The notes beneath the pieces are model-generated. The model was not told where the DNA came from. It did no database searches and was given only the letters and a program-made list of their open reading frames with translations. Made by a program: the position numbers and the translations under genes. 64,000 nucleotides of DNA, taken from positions 682,001 through 746,000 of the forward strand of contig OZ252011.1 of assembly GCA_965247355.1 (NCBI GenBank). Direction: 5' to 3'. The DNA comes from RHLJ01 sp965247355. GTDB taxonomy: Bacteria > Bacteroidota > Rhodothermia > Balneolales > Balneolaceae. This document shows positions 1 to 9,352 of the stretch, one piece after another; within the stretch, counting starts at the first letter, position 1; each line of letters opens with the position of its first letter.

Positions 1-328
1 TTGTTAACAGAAGAACAGGCTGAGAATAAAACAGCTAGTGCTACTGCAAAAAAAGATAGTTGTTTGATTAGGGTTAGGGATTTCATGTGAGTCACCTGTT
101 TATTGTTTTGTTTAAGGATTAATTTCGTGATTCATCCTTAATACACATGACTTTGAAAGTACCCCTAAAAAGAATTTTTAAAATAAGATCTTCCGTCTGG
201 AATGTGGATAGTTTAGCCTAAATATGGCTCCAATCGTTTAGAATAAAACAGATTTATAAAAAAACTCCGGCTTCTTTTTTAGAAACCGGAGTTTAAAAGT
301 GATAGGAATTCAGAAAAAGATCCGTTTC
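1..328. other. Gene-poor left edge
   Basis: No gene can be supported here. Reading plus-strand frame 1 from the window edge, 29 sense codons precede a TGA at 88-90. This could be the tail of a gene that begins outside the window, but the peptide shows no recognisable domain. The rest is AT-rich, and the only clear element is the hairpin at 262-294. Confidence 0.5.
262..294 (-). terminator. Rho-independent terminator of the esterase gene
   Basis: A perfect 9-bp inverted repeat (aaactccgg / ccggagttt) with a 15-nt loop. Read on the minus strand it is followed by a T-rich tract, and it lies about 35 nt past the stop of the esterase gene. It therefore terminates that minus-strand transcript. Confidence 0.8.
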
Positions 329-1273
329 TTAATTAGCTTCAAGAAAGTCATTTACTTCCAGCCAGTATACAAATGCATCAAACCATCTGTTGCTGGTTCG
401 GTCTGGGTTTCCTAATCCAAAGCCATGACCACCATTCTGGTATAAGTGAAATTCAACAGGAACTCCTGCTTCATACCAGGATTCAATGATTCCATTTTGG
501 CCATTGAAAAGAAAATCATCTGTTGCAATTACATTGAACATTGGTGGTGCATTATCGGGTACATCAACGGGGCCCATTCCACCATAAATTGGTCCAATAA
601 AAGCCAGGTCCATGGTTTTGGAATTAAGGGTTGAGTGCATAGTGAGTCCGGCTCCGGCAGAGAAACCAATCATACCAATTCGGTCAGTATCAACGCCCCA
701 CTCATCGGCGCGGTCCAGAATCATAGCATAAGCAGCTTCTGCATCTTCAAGTTGATTATCCAAATTCCAGCGTGGAGGAGGAGGCGGTGGTGTATCCTCT
801 GAATCATCAGAAGATGGTGGAGGAGCAGGTCGGTCACCATTCATAAAAGCTCTAAAATCATCAAGTGATTCTGCAGTAGGGCGGAGTCTGTACTTTAGTA
901 CAAAAGCAGCAATTCCTTGCTCTGCAAGTGCCTCAGCAACTTCCCAGCCTTCATTTCCCATCGAAAGCCACATAAAGCCCCCACCGGGTGCTACGATTAC
1001 AGCTGCTCCATTTGCTTTATCGGGATCAGGAAGGAAAGGAGTAAGAGTGGCTTCGGTGATATTTCTTGCCATAGGATCTCCCCATTGGCGAAACCAGCTT
1101 TCTGATGCAGGCTGATTTTCAACTCCACCAGTATTCAGTGCAATGGCATTAGGTTCATCAGGAGTCTCAAGGGCATATATGGTGCCGTCCTGAGCTGTAG
1201 CTGATGTTGTGAAAACTCCAAAAGAAGTGAATACAAGCAAAGATGCAAGTGTGAGTGATCTAATAAGATTCAT
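329..1273 (-). CDS. Secreted alpha/beta hydrolase, acetyl-xylan-esterase-like
   Basis: A 314-residue exported serine hydrolase. Residues 1-28 form a signal peptide ending in ATAQ. The alpha/beta-hydrolase core shows an oxyanion-type PGGGF loop near residue 97, the nucleophile elbow GFSAGA (Ser206), a likely acid in the ATDD segment (Asp253/254) and the catalytic His284 in GGHGFG. This layout fits the bifunctional carbohydrate-esterase/endo-1,4-xylanase-B-like esterases. An unusual Pro/Ser/Asp-rich stretch near residues 149-168, including a run of six prolines, interrupts the fold before the helix leading to the nucleophile. Two GH43 enzymes lie directly upstream on the same strand, so a role in removing acyl groups from arabinoxylan is inferred. 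The substrate is unproven. Confidence 0.8.
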   Translation of the reverse strand: MNLIRSLTLASLLVFTSFGVFTTSATAQDGTIYALETPDEPNAIALNTGGVENQPASESWFRQWGDPMARNITEATLTPFLPDPDKANGAAVIVAPGGGFMWLSMGNEGWEVAEALAEQGIAAFVLKYRLRPTAESLDDFRAFMNGDRPAPPPSSDDSEDTPPPPPPRWNLDNQLEDAEAAYAMILDRADEWGVDTDRIGMIGFSAGAGLTMHSTLNSKTMDLAFIGPIYGGMGPVDVPDNAPPMFNVIATDDFLFNGQNGIIESWYEAGVPVEFHLYQNGGHGFGLGNPDRTSNRWFDAFVYWLEVNDFLEAN

Positions 1274-1515
1274 AAATGCATGGGTTGGTTAGTGTTAGCA
1301 AACAGTTTCCAAGATTGTAGGGAAATTCAAGTGGAATAGCTAGACTCACGGATCATAAGTGTACAATGAACATTTATTTTTACAAATATTAAATAGCAGC
1401 TTTTGTATGAACCGAACAAAGGCAGTTTAATTATGTATTTAAAACTGAACTAATCAGCTTTCCTAACCATAAATAAATAGCACGTCAATTACGTTTCAGA
1501 TCTTACAGGAAGTGC

Positions 1516-2895
1516 TTATTTAAATTTCCACCAGTCAAAATAAAACAAATCTTTTTCGCCTATGAAGACAAAATACACATCATGAACTCCCTTAATGTTT
1601 GTATTTACAGGAGCTGAAAATGTACTGAAGATCCCTTCTTCTCTTCCAGCATTTATTTCAACTGTTGCAATAGTCGGACCATCTAAGTTTTCAGCTCGTA
1701 TTTCAATTTTGCCTCCATAAATGGGAGATACACTTACTTCAATTGATTCAGCACCATCAGCAAAATCAACGCCTTGTACTTTTATGTAATCGCCGTGATT
1801 TATAGTAGTAACAAATAAACGGTCGGCAATTCTTGCTCCTCTGGCCCAATCGAAATCTCCTTCCCACTCTGTTTCAAACCGGGTTTTTACCCCTTCGCTC
1901 CTGGCCATGGTTTCGGCTTCGACACGATTAAATGGATTCAGAGTACCTACCTGTTCAGGGCCTTCTACCGACCAGTAATGTCTGTTTTGAATAGTGCCAT
2001 CAGGATTATAAACTAATTCATCCATATCAACCGAACGACGTTCATAGAATTTTGGTGTCGTTTGTTTCAGCTGATCATAACTATGTCCGAACACATAAGA
2101 TGTTCCTTTGTATTCAATGATACCCGGATGATTACCCCTTGTCTTTTCTGATGCATCCATAATCATCCCTTTATATTCCCACGGTCCTGTTGGGGAGTCG
2201 CTCATAGCATATCCAATTCCTTCCGGACAACAGGTTGAGGCATAAGCCAGATAATAATGATCGTTTCGTTTCCACACCCAGGGGCCTTCCTGGTAATTAT
2301 CGGGCGTGGTTTGCTCCTGTACTATTTCTCCGGAGTAAGAAATCATATCCTCATTCAGTTTTACGTAATAAACTTCCGGGTTTCCCCAATACATGTATGC
2401 CTGACCATCATCATCAATCAAAACAGTAGGATCAATGTCGTGAGGGCTGTTTTGAATAAGCGGGCCACCAATAGGATCTCTAAAAGGACCGTACGGACTA
2501 TCTGCTACCAATACCCCGATACCAACTCCGCCGGGTACCGGGCAGTACAAATAAAATTTTCCGTTGCGTTCAACAGCTTGTGCTGCCCATGCTCCGTTTC
2601 GCTGTGGGACCCAATCGAAATTATCTAATGTTGCTACCACTCCGTGTTCAGTCCAGTTTACCATATCGGTAGAATAATACAGCAGCCAATCGTACATTTT
2701 AAAGCCCATAGCGTCATCCTCATCGTGTCCCGTGTAAACGAATACGGTATCATTATGAACTAGTGGAGCAGGATCTGCTGTATATTTTGTCTGGATGATA
2801 GGACGCTGGGGCACTATTTGTGCATTTGTATCATAGTGGATGGAAAATGCCATCAAAATAATGAAGGTAAGTACATATATCTTTTTGCTCGTCAT
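1516..2895 (-). CDS. Glycoside hydrolase family 43 with C-terminal CBM6
   Basis: A 459-residue secreted enzyme with a signal peptide of about 26 residues. The five-bladed GH43 propeller (about 32-315) keeps the expected triad: catalytic base Asp41 in TADPAP, pKa-modulating Asp155 in HDIDP, and the acid Glu203 in EGPW. Residues about 320-459 look like a CBM6-type carbohydrate-binding module, beginning RVEAETMA and ending FDWWKFK. The family contains beta-xylosidases, arabinofuranosidases and arabinanases, and subfamily cannot be decided here. Unlike its neighbour at 3115-5796 it has no T9SS sorting domain, so it may stay periplasmic or leave by another route. It probably works with the adjacent esterase on arabinoxylan. 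Confidence 0.88.
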   Translation of the reverse strand: MTSKKIYVLTFIILMAFSIHYDTNAQIVPQRPIIQTKYTADPAPLVHNDTVFVYTGHDEDDAMGFKMYDWLLYYSTDMVNWTEHGVVATLDNFDWVPQRNGAWAAQAVERNGKFYLYCPVPGGVGIGVLVADSPYGPFRDPIGGPLIQNSPHDIDPTVLIDDDGQAYMYWGNPEVYYVKLNEDMISYSGEIVQEQTTPDNYQEGPWVWKRNDHYYLAYASTCCPEGIGYAMSDSPTGPWEYKGMIMDASEKTRGNHPGIIEYKGTSYVFGHSYDQLKQTTPKFYERRSVDMDELVYNPDGTIQNRHYWSVEGPEQVGTLNPFNRVEAETMARSEGVKTRFETEWEGDFDWARGARIADRLFVTTINHGDYIKVQGVDFADGAESIEVSVSPIYGGKIEIRAENLDGPTIATVEINAGREEGIFSTFSAPVNTNIKGVHDVYFVFIGEKDLFYFDWWKFK

Positions 2896-3052
2896 ATTAT
2901 TTAGATTTTATGTGGCTTGAATCTCTATACATATATTACCCGGGGTTTAAGTGATTAAGATTCAAGTTCAATGTTAAGTAACTGAATTTAATAGTTAGCA
3001 ACAATCTGAAGCTATTTAACCGCTTAAAAGAGACCAATTATACTCTGAAAAT

Positions 3053-3082
3053 AAGCCAGCCCAAAAATATACAGACTGGCTT
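3053..3082 (-). terminator. Possible terminator after the large GH43 gene
   Basis: A 7-bp inverted repeat (aagccag / ctggctt) with a 16-nt loop lies 33 nt past the stop of the GH43 gene at 3115. On the minus strand it is followed by a short T-rich tract. The long loop makes it weaker than the other terminators in the window. Confidence 0.5.
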
Positions 3083-3114
3083 TTAATACTTAGGGTAGGA
3101 TATAACAAACTGAT

Positions 3115-5796
3115 TTATTTAATAAGTAGCATTCGTTTAGTTTGTGTGAAATCGCCCGCGGTTAATGTATAAAAATAGACGCCACTTGAGAGGTTTGAGG
3201 CATCAAATTGGATCGTATAGTTTCCAGCAGTTTGACGTGCATTAACAAGCGTGGCAACTTTCTGACCTATACTATTAACAATTTCCAGCTTAACAAAGGC
3301 TGGGCTCGAAATATCATACTGAATAGATGTATTAGGATTAAACGGGTTGGGGTAGTTTTGGCCTAACTTAAAGGATTCTGGAAGTTCTTTATCCTCAGAA
3401 TTACTGACAATTTCACACACGTTGGAAGCTTCTTCGCCCATTCCGGTTGGGGCAACCCCTAAATTATTAACCGCAATTTTATCGAGCTGTGCTCCATCTT
3501 CACGATATCCGATTCGTAAAGATTGGCTTCCCTGTTCAAGCGAATAATTACCAAGTTCAAGCCATTCCCAGCCACTATTAGCTAAGCCATTTATTAAATT
3601 AAATCCTCCTCCATTCATGCTGACCCAAAATGAGTCATCATCAAATGATGGAGCGTTAATTCTACCATATACAGTGTAATCTCCTCCTGCCTGTAGTTCA
3701 AAATTAAGTTCCAACAGACCTTCACTACCGGGAGCACTTTCAGTACTTTGAATACCAGGTTGCACGGTGATGTAGTTTCCATTTGAAGCAGCGTTACTAG
3801 AGATTGTTCTCCAGTTCTCTCCAAGTGTTCCACATTCAGCCTCCATAAATACACTAATTCCATTTATCACTGAGACAGATAATGTGGTTGATTTAGATTC
3901 TCCAATTTCGCCTTGAAAGCTTACTAAAATATCAACTTCACCTTCAGCAATACCTGTAATTATTCCATTTTGAGAAATGGAAGCAATTTCAGGATTTGGA
4001 TTAGAGAACATTGCGCTATCAGTCACATCTTCCAGATGACCATCTACAAACTCTGCCATAATTGCAACGGTAGTAGTCGTACCTACAAATAAACCAATCT
4101 CACTTTCTTCGACAAAAATCCGCGAAACTTCGAGTTCACTATCCAAATTTTTAACCAAAACTTTTACACTGTCTGAAAAAGTTTCAAAGGTTGCTGTAAT
4201 GGTTACAGGGCCATAATCTAAACCCGTTACTGTATTACCTTCAATTGAAATGATCTCTTCATCACTAAAAGTTAATACGGCACTTGAAGTTATATCAGTG
4301 CTTGTGCCATCTGTATAAATTGCATTTACTGTAATATCTCCGGTATTCTGTCCGGCAAGAGTATCAATCTTTGATTTGCTGATAGAGGCATTGATCGCAA
4401 GAAGATCCTGTGAAGCAGTTTTCTCGATAAACTGCCAGTGATCGAAATTAAAAAGTTGCGGTGCTTCTCCACCCGTAAAGACAAAATATACATCCTGTAC
4501 ACCGGTAACTTCATCAATAGCTATCGTTTTTGATTGCCATGAATCTAATCCTCCTGTGTATGAAACCGGAACTGTTCCAATCAATGTGCCATCTTCAGAG
4601 CCTAATCGGATTTCAATACTTCCACCTGATGATTCACCGATTTTTAAATCACTGGCTATACTCGCAGTAAAGGCCGCTGGTTCAGTAGTACCAAAATCCA
4701 CACCTCGAACACGAATCCAATCCCCATTGTTAATATCAGTTAAATGCATTCCAACGACTTCACTACGTTTCGTCTCAATTCCGCTTTGCGCATTCATAGT
4801 TTCAGCTTCAGTACGCTCATAAGGGTTTAACGAGCCAATCTGGTCTACACCCTCGGAAGTATGATCCATTTGCTCTATGGATCCATCTGGATTGTGTTGG
4901 AACGTATCTAAATTTAAATTTCTACGATAAGTTGGCGGAATTCCAGCTTGTTGAGCAACAATTCGATTGTGGTATGCTTGATACCACTGTCCATTCAACT
5001 CAAATACAGCATGATGGTTGTTATTGTTATTGTTTGGTGGTTGTCCGGAAAGAATACCTCCGTATGTAAATCCTGTAGTGGGATTATCACTAGTCATATA
5101 ATCAATACGTAATCCATTTTGGGTATCAGTGGAATATGTGAAGTAGTAAATATCTTCGTTTTTATGCATCCAGGCAGCCTCAAAGAAACCGGGTACAAAG
5201 AAACTAGTCGCTGAACCTTGTGTACTTATCATATTGTCGTTGAGTTCAATAATACGCAGGTTGTTTTCGCCATTTCCCCCAAAATATAGATAGGCCTGAC
5301 CATCATCGTCGATGAACCCCATCGGATCAAATAACCAGATATTATCTGCAGGGAGGACCCCTGGAGTATTTCCTGTAATCAGAGGCGCACCGATTGGATC
5401 AGTAAAAGGTCCGGCAGGATCATCGGAAACACCAACTCCAATATTGGTTGCGTTATTTGCAAAATACAAATAGGTGGTTCCATCTTTATATACAGGAGAC
5501 GGTGCCCAACTATTTGCAGCCCATCCGAAATTATCAGGTACGCTTAGTACCACTCCATGATCGGTCCAGTTAACTAAGTCACAGCTGGAAATCCCAACAA
5601 GAGTTTCCATAAAATACCCGGATTGGTCAATCGGGTTATCATCATCGTTTGAGGCGTAAATATAAACACATCCATCGACTACCATTGCACCCGGGTCAGC
5701 GAGGTAACGATGAGTTACAATTGGATTCTGGGCAATAATTGGTTGAGATAGAACAGGTATTAAGAGAAGTAATAGAAGTTTAAAGCAATGTTTCAT
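3115..5796 (-). CDS. Multidomain GH43 with CBMs, Ig-like domains and T9SS tag
   Basis: An 893-residue secreted enzyme with a signal peptide of about 22 residues. The GH43 domain (about 25-320) has base Asp34 (ADPG), Asp157 (LFDP) and acid Glu206 (FEAAW). It is followed by a CBM6-like module (about 325-460), two bacterial Ig-like (Big_2-type) domains (about 462-550 and 551-645), a second jelly-roll carbohydrate-binding module starting EAECGTLGENW (about 650-780), and a type A T9SS C-terminal sorting domain (about 808-893) with the NYPNPFNP signature and a C-terminal KRMLLIK. The tail predicts export through T9SS and cell-surface attachment or release. It is the only protein in the window with an evident T9SS tag. 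Its role in hemicellulose side-chain hydrolysis is inferred from the family and neighbours. Confidence 0.9.
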   Translation of the reverse strand: MKHCFKLLLLLLIPVLSQPIIAQNPIVTHRYLADPGAMVVDGCVYIYASNDDDNPIDQSGYFMETLVGISSCDLVNWTDHGVVLSVPDNFGWAANSWAPSPVYKDGTTYLYFANNATNIGVGVSDDPAGPFTDPIGAPLITGNTPGVLPADNIWLFDPMGFIDDDGQAYLYFGGNGENNLRIIELNDNMISTQGSATSFFVPGFFEAAWMHKNEDIYYFTYSTDTQNGLRIDYMTSDNPTTGFTYGGILSGQPPNNNNNNHHAVFELNGQWYQAYHNRIVAQQAGIPPTYRRNLNLDTFQHNPDGSIEQMDHTSEGVDQIGSLNPYERTEAETMNAQSGIETKRSEVVGMHLTDINNGDWIRVRGVDFGTTEPAAFTASIASDLKIGESSGGSIEIRLGSEDGTLIGTVPVSYTGGLDSWQSKTIAIDEVTGVQDVYFVFTGGEAPQLFNFDHWQFIEKTASQDLLAINASISKSKIDTLAGQNTGDITVNAIYTDGTSTDITSSAVLTFSDEEIISIEGNTVTGLDYGPVTITATFETFSDSVKVLVKNLDSELEVSRIFVEESEIGLFVGTTTTVAIMAEFVDGHLEDVTDSAMFSNPNPEIASISQNGIITGIAEGEVDILVSFQGEIGESKSTTLSVSVINGISVFMEAECGTLGENWRTISSNAASNGNYITVQPGIQSTESAPGSEGLLELNFELQAGGDYTVYGRINAPSFDDDSFWVSMNGGGFNLINGLANSGWEWLELGNYSLEQGSQSLRIGYREDGAQLDKIAVNNLGVAPTGMGEEASNVCEIVSNSEDKELPESFKLGQNYPNPFNPNTSIQYDISSPAFVKLEIVNSIGQKVATLVNARQTAGNYTIQFDASNLSSGVYFYTLTAGDFTQTKRMLLIK

Positions 5797-5937
5797 TGCA
5801 AAAAAGGTTAGTTAGGAGTATTGATAATAAGTGTAATTATAACAATTAATATAAAACTTAAAATTTAAGTTCCCATATATCATTTAGAATAGCAGAATAG
5901 CTGAGCATCTACATTTAGGAAGGTTTTATAAAAGACT

Positions 5938-6522
5938 CTATCTAAACCTTTCCAGCTTATCTCTTAAATCTTTCAACGCAAGTCCCATATGGTTTTCAAT
6001 GGTTTTTACTGAAACCTCTAGTGTTTCTGCAGCTTCTTTATAAGTGAATTCCTGGATAAAGCATAAACGGAATACCGCCTGACGTTTTTCAGGCATGGAG
6101 GAGATAGAGGCTTCGATGGCTTGACCTAACTCTTTGGTTTCTATTTGTTGGTCAGTTTCATTCTCAGACTCTTTTGTGGTAATGTCAGCGTTTTCATCAA
6201 ATTTTTTAGTATCACGAAATACATTCAACATTCGGGTGTATGCAATCCTGAAAAGGTAAGAGCGAAGGGATTTAGTTTCATCAATAGTATCCCGTTTATC
6301 CCAAATCATAACAAATGCCTGTTGGACCAGATCCTCAGCTTGTTGCTCAGAAACTCCTTTTTTCAACAGAAAATGGTACAGAAAAGAGTGATGCTTTTCG
6401 AAAAAGGTTTTAAAGGCAGAATGGTCACCGTTTTTAATAGCCAGAAGTAATTCCGGATCGTCCTGTTCGGATGTCCCCCGAACCGCCAGAAGAAACAATA
6501 AATAGAGTACATACATGTTCAT
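5938..6522 (-). CDS. ECF-type RNA polymerase sigma factor
   Basis: A sigma-70 family protein of about 194 residues. Region 2 is visible in the stretch FKTFFEKHHSFLYHFLLKKG through EDLVQQAFVMIWDKR. Region 4 (RQAVFRLCFIQEFTYKEAAE, then a helix-turn-helix with VSVKTIENHM) is near the C terminus. This is the Bacteroidota-type ECF subgroup. The frame stays open to an ATG at 6555, but that start would sit only 14 bp from the divergent M23 gene. The ATGs at 6522 or 6516, preceded by an AAGG sequence, look better. The first 17 or so residues from 6522 are oddly hydrophobic. No anti-sigma (FecR-like) gene or SusCD pair is adjacent, so the regulon is unknown. Confidence 0.88.
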   Translation of the reverse strand: MNMYVLYLLFLLAVRGTSEQDDPELLLAIKNGDHSAFKTFFEKHHSFLYHFLLKKGVSEQQAEDLVQQAFVMIWDKRDTIDETKSLRSYLFRIAYTRMLNVFRDTKKFDENADITTKESENETDQQIETKELGQAIEASISSMPEKRQAVFRLCFIQEFTYKEAAETLEVSVKTIENHMGLALKDLRDKLERFR

Positions 6523-6569
6523 CCTTAAATATACACGCTCGCTTTCGTATTGCACAAAATTAAAAGAGA

Positions 6570-7397
6570 ATGCCTACATTTTTATCCATGAAATGGATGT
6601 CTTTATCAATTGGAGTTTTATTAATACTCAGTTCCTATCAGGAAAAGCCTACGGTTGAAGTATTTAATGTAGAAAAGGAGAGTAGCGTTGAGGTGCATGC
6701 GAGGAATACTAACCCTTACCCAGTGACTATTGAGGTGAAATTAGATCTGACAAATCTGACATCAACAAAAAGGCTGCCTTTGGTCCAGGCTATTCCGGCG
6801 GAATCGGAGGTTCAATTAACAGAACTTAGCGTAAAGAAAAAAGAAGAGCGCTGGGGATTCAGTACCAGTTATAGCTATTACATGGGAAGTATCTTTGCCG
6901 ACCATAACGATAATTTTGTATACCGGCTTCCATATCAATTAGGCACCGAATATAAAATAGCTCAGGCTTATAAAGGGGATTTCTCGCATTCAGGAATACT
7001 TAGTTATTCTATTGATTTTAATTTACCGGAAGGAACCCCAGTTTACTCAGCAAGGTCAGGTGTGGTGGTGGATTTCAACGAGTCATATACCGAAGGGGGC
7101 TCGGATAAATTTTATGAGGATAAAGCAAATTACATAACCATAGTTCATAACGATGGCACCTTCGCAGAATATTCTCACTTAAAGCATAATGGAGTGAATG
7201 TTTCGATCGGACAGAGAATACGAACAGGTCAATTGATAGGTTACTCTGGCGCAACAGGTTATGCTACCGGACCTCATCTCCATTTTCATGTAAAAAAAGC
7301 GGTCAAAGGGGGAGATTTCATTACCATTCCCACAAAGTTTGCCACACAAAACGGGGCCATTCAGTTAACGGAAGGAGAGAGTTATAAAGCGCTCTGA
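6570..7397 (+). CDS. M23 family (LytM-type) metallopeptidase
   Basis: A 275-residue protein with a short hydrophobic N terminus (residues about 8-22), probably a signal or anchor, then a beta-rich region and a C-terminal M23 domain (about 140-255). Zinc-ligand motifs are readable: HSGILSYSIDF supplies the first His and the Asp, and GPHLHFHV supplies the HxH. The family cleaves peptidoglycan crosslinks or, when degenerate, regulates amidases. Here all ligands are present, so activity is likely. It is divergent from the sigma-factor gene with almost no intergenic space. An internal ATG at 6588 is an alternative start; no clear ribosome-binding site separates the two. Confidence 0.85.
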   Translation: MPTFLSMKWMSLSIGVLLILSSYQEKPTVEVFNVEKESSVEVHARNTNPYPVTIEVKLDLTNLTSTKRLPLVQAIPAESEVQLTELSVKKKEERWGFSTSYSYYMGSIFADHNDNFVYRLPYQLGTEYKIAQAYKGDFSHSGILSYSIDFNLPEGTPVYSARSGVVVDFNESYTEGGSDKFYEDKANYITIVHNDGTFAEYSHLKHNGVNVSIGQRIRTGQLIGYSGATGYATGPHLHFHVKKAVKGGDFITIPTKFATQNGAIQLTEGESYKAL

Positions 7398-7469
7398 GAA
7401 TTAGGAATAATTGAATTACGAATAAAGAAGTTTTGGTTCGAAATTCTTTATTCTTAAATCCTAAATCAG
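7398..7469. repeat. Palindromic intergenic repeat between convergent genes
   Basis: The gap between two convergent genes is filled by an imperfect inverted repeat. Its left arm contains attaggaataattgaatta and aataaagaa; its right arm contains ttctttatt and aaatcctaaat. The left-arm sequence recurs in the palindrome at 42584-42672, so it belongs to a small dispersed family. Folded as RNA it could terminate both convergent transcripts. Confidence 0.6.
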
Positions 7470-8417
7470 TTATTTTTTATTGATTTTATTTAACTCATTC
7501 AGTGAAAGTCCTTTCATTACTTCCTCGTAATTGGAGATATCCTGAGGGATAATGATTTGGTTTTCATCACGTCCAAGTCCGCGCAGTTTCCCAAGATATT
7601 TCTCTGCTAACCGAAGTTGCATAGCTTCTGCCCCTTTAGGTTGGGAGAGGGCCTCGGCAATCTTCTCAATAGAAACTGCTGTTGCTTCAGCTAAAGCTTC
7701 AATTTCCTGAGCTAGACCTTCTGCTTCATTAATCCTACGCTGCATTTCTGCTTCAGAGATATTAATGATTTCAGCTCTCATACCTTCGGCATCATTCACT
7801 TTAGAGCCTTTCACACCCTCAGATTTAGCTATAACAGCACGACGATCACGCTCGGCAGTCATTTGTCTTTCCATTGCTTTCTGAACGGTACGTGGAGTAA
7901 CAATATTCTTAATCTCATACCGGTGAACTTTAATACCCCATGGTAATTCCATTTCACTAAGTACAGAAACTACTTCACGACTCATTCGGGCACGTTCTTC
8001 AAAAGTCTCGTCCAGATCCATCAGACCGATAACAGAACGGGTTGTGGTTTGAGCCAGCTGAATGGCAGCGTAGCGGTAATTCGTTACTCCATAACTGGCA
8101 TTTACCGGATCCATCACACTTAGATAAATCACTCCATCTACCTCAACTTTCACGTTGTCTTTCGTGAAGCATTCCTGAGGTTCTACTTCGATGGTTTCTT
8201 CCCGTAAATCCTGCTTATAAACTACTTTGTCCAGAAAAGGGATAAGTGCATGAAATCCCGGACCAAGTGTTCGTTGATAGTTTCCTAATCGTTCAACAAT
8301 GTAGGCGTATTGATTAGGTACAAGACGGAAAGACTGTACGATCTTGAATAAAATAAAGACTGAAAAGGCCATTACAAGGCCGAAACTAATGGTATCTAAA
8401 ACTTCTAAAAACTCCAT
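7470..8417 (-). CDS. SPFH/stomatin-like membrane protein (second copy)
   Basis: A 315-residue slipin-type protein. One N-terminal membrane segment (about 9-29) is followed by the SPFH domain (LVPNQYAYIVERLGNYQRTL, then DLREE and TKDNVKVEVDGV), then an Ala/Glu-rich coiled-coil tail. It is about the length of QmcA/paraslipin proteins. These form membrane-scaffold cages often encoded with NfeD. Its ATG overlaps the TAA of the upstream SPFH gene (TAATG), implying translational coupling in an nfeD-SPFH-SPFH operon. The two SPFH proteins are clear paralogues and may form mixed rings. Confidence 0.9.
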   Translation of the reverse strand: MEFLEVLDTISFGLVMAFSVFILFKIVQSFRLVPNQYAYIVERLGNYQRTLGPGFHALIPFLDKVVYKQDLREETIEVEPQECFTKDNVKVEVDGVIYLSVMDPVNASYGVTNYRYAAIQLAQTTTRSVIGLMDLDETFEERARMSREVVSVLSEMELPWGIKVHRYEIKNIVTPRTVQKAMERQMTAERDRRAVIAKSEGVKGSKVNDAEGMRAEIINISEAEMQRRINEAEGLAQEIEALAEATAVSIEKIAEALSQPKGAEAMQLRLAEKYLGKLRGLGRDENQIIIPQDISNYEEVMKGLSLNELNKINKK

Positions 8418-9346
8418 TACTGATCTCCTCCTGATTTTTTGGTATGGTCGCTGACGGTACTCACACCTTCAAAAAATGTTTTAAGATTAGCCGTTTCTGT
8501 AGGCAGAACGGATATTTTTGATGAAGAAATGATCTTTCCGAATTCATCAATATATTGTTCCACAAGCTTGGTTTTTACTGCAAGATCACCACCCGGTTTT
8601 TGCATGGCTTCGGCGATTCGTTGAATTCCCTGGGCAGTAGCTGTGGCTACCATTTCAATCTCTTTGGCTTTACCCAAAGCTTCATTAATTCGTTTTTGTC
8701 TGCTTGCTTCAGAAACCAGAACCTGACTTTGTTGTTCACCTTCTGATTCATTGATTCGGGCTTGTCGATATCCTTCGGAGTGCACGATTTCAGCACGTTT
8801 TTCACGTTCGGCTTCCATTTGTTTTTCCATCGTATCTACAATTTCGTTAGAAGGACGAATATTCTTGATTTCATACCTCAATACTTTAATTCCCCAGGGA
8901 TCAGCAGCTTTGTCAATTTCACGAACGATGTTTTCATTCATCATTTCCCGTTCAGAAAAGGTGTCATCTAACGTGATTTTACCAATCTCACTACGCATGG
9001 TTGTTTGTGCAAGATTTATTGCCGCATCCTGATAGTTCGAAATTCCATAACTGGCTTTATAGGCATCCATCACTTTGATGTATACCAATCCATCTACAGC
9101 TACTTCAATATTGTCTTTGGTGATACAAGTCTGGCTTGGAACATCCAAGACTTGTTCTCGCATTTCTCGGCTATAAGCAGGGCGATCAACAAACGGGACC
9201 AGAAAGTGAAAGCCCGGCTTCAGGTTTTTCTTAAACTTTCCAAGGCGTTCCTGAATAACTTCTTCACGAAATTCAACAATGATGAAAAGTCGTGTTATAA
9301 TAAAATAGGTAACCAGTAAGGTGACCAATGTTGCTGTCCAAAACAT
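8417..9346 (-). CDS. SPFH/stomatin-like membrane protein (first copy)
   Basis: A 309-residue paralogue of the downstream SPFH protein. It has an N-terminal membrane helix (about 3-22), an SPFH core with REEVIQERLGKFKKNLKPGF and ITKDNIEVAVDGLVYIKV, and a long charged coiled coil (about 175-255). It begins 6 nt after the NfeD stop and ends in a TAATG overlap with the next gene. Known stomatin/NfeD pairs influence membrane microdomains and stress tolerance; that role here is inferred from family and operon only. Confidence 0.9.
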   Translation of the reverse strand: MFWTATLVTLLVTYFIITRLFIIVEFREEVIQERLGKFKKNLKPGFHFLVPFVDRPAYSREMREQVLDVPSQTCITKDNIEVAVDGLVYIKVMDAYKASYGISNYQDAAINLAQTTMRSEIGKITLDDTFSEREMMNENIVREIDKAADPWGIKVLRYEIKNIRPSNEIVDTMEKQMEAEREKRAEIVHSEGYRQARINESEGEQQSQVLVSEASRQKRINEALGKAKEIEMVATATAQGIQRIAEAMQKPGGDLAVKTKLVEQYIDEFGKIISSSKISVLPTETANLKTFFEGVSTVSDHTKKSGGDQ

Positions 9347-9352
9347 ATTGTT

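Noticed and set aside
1..90. Possible C-terminal end of a plus-strand gene
   Set aside because: Only 29 codons, no recognisable motif; cannot be supported from this window.
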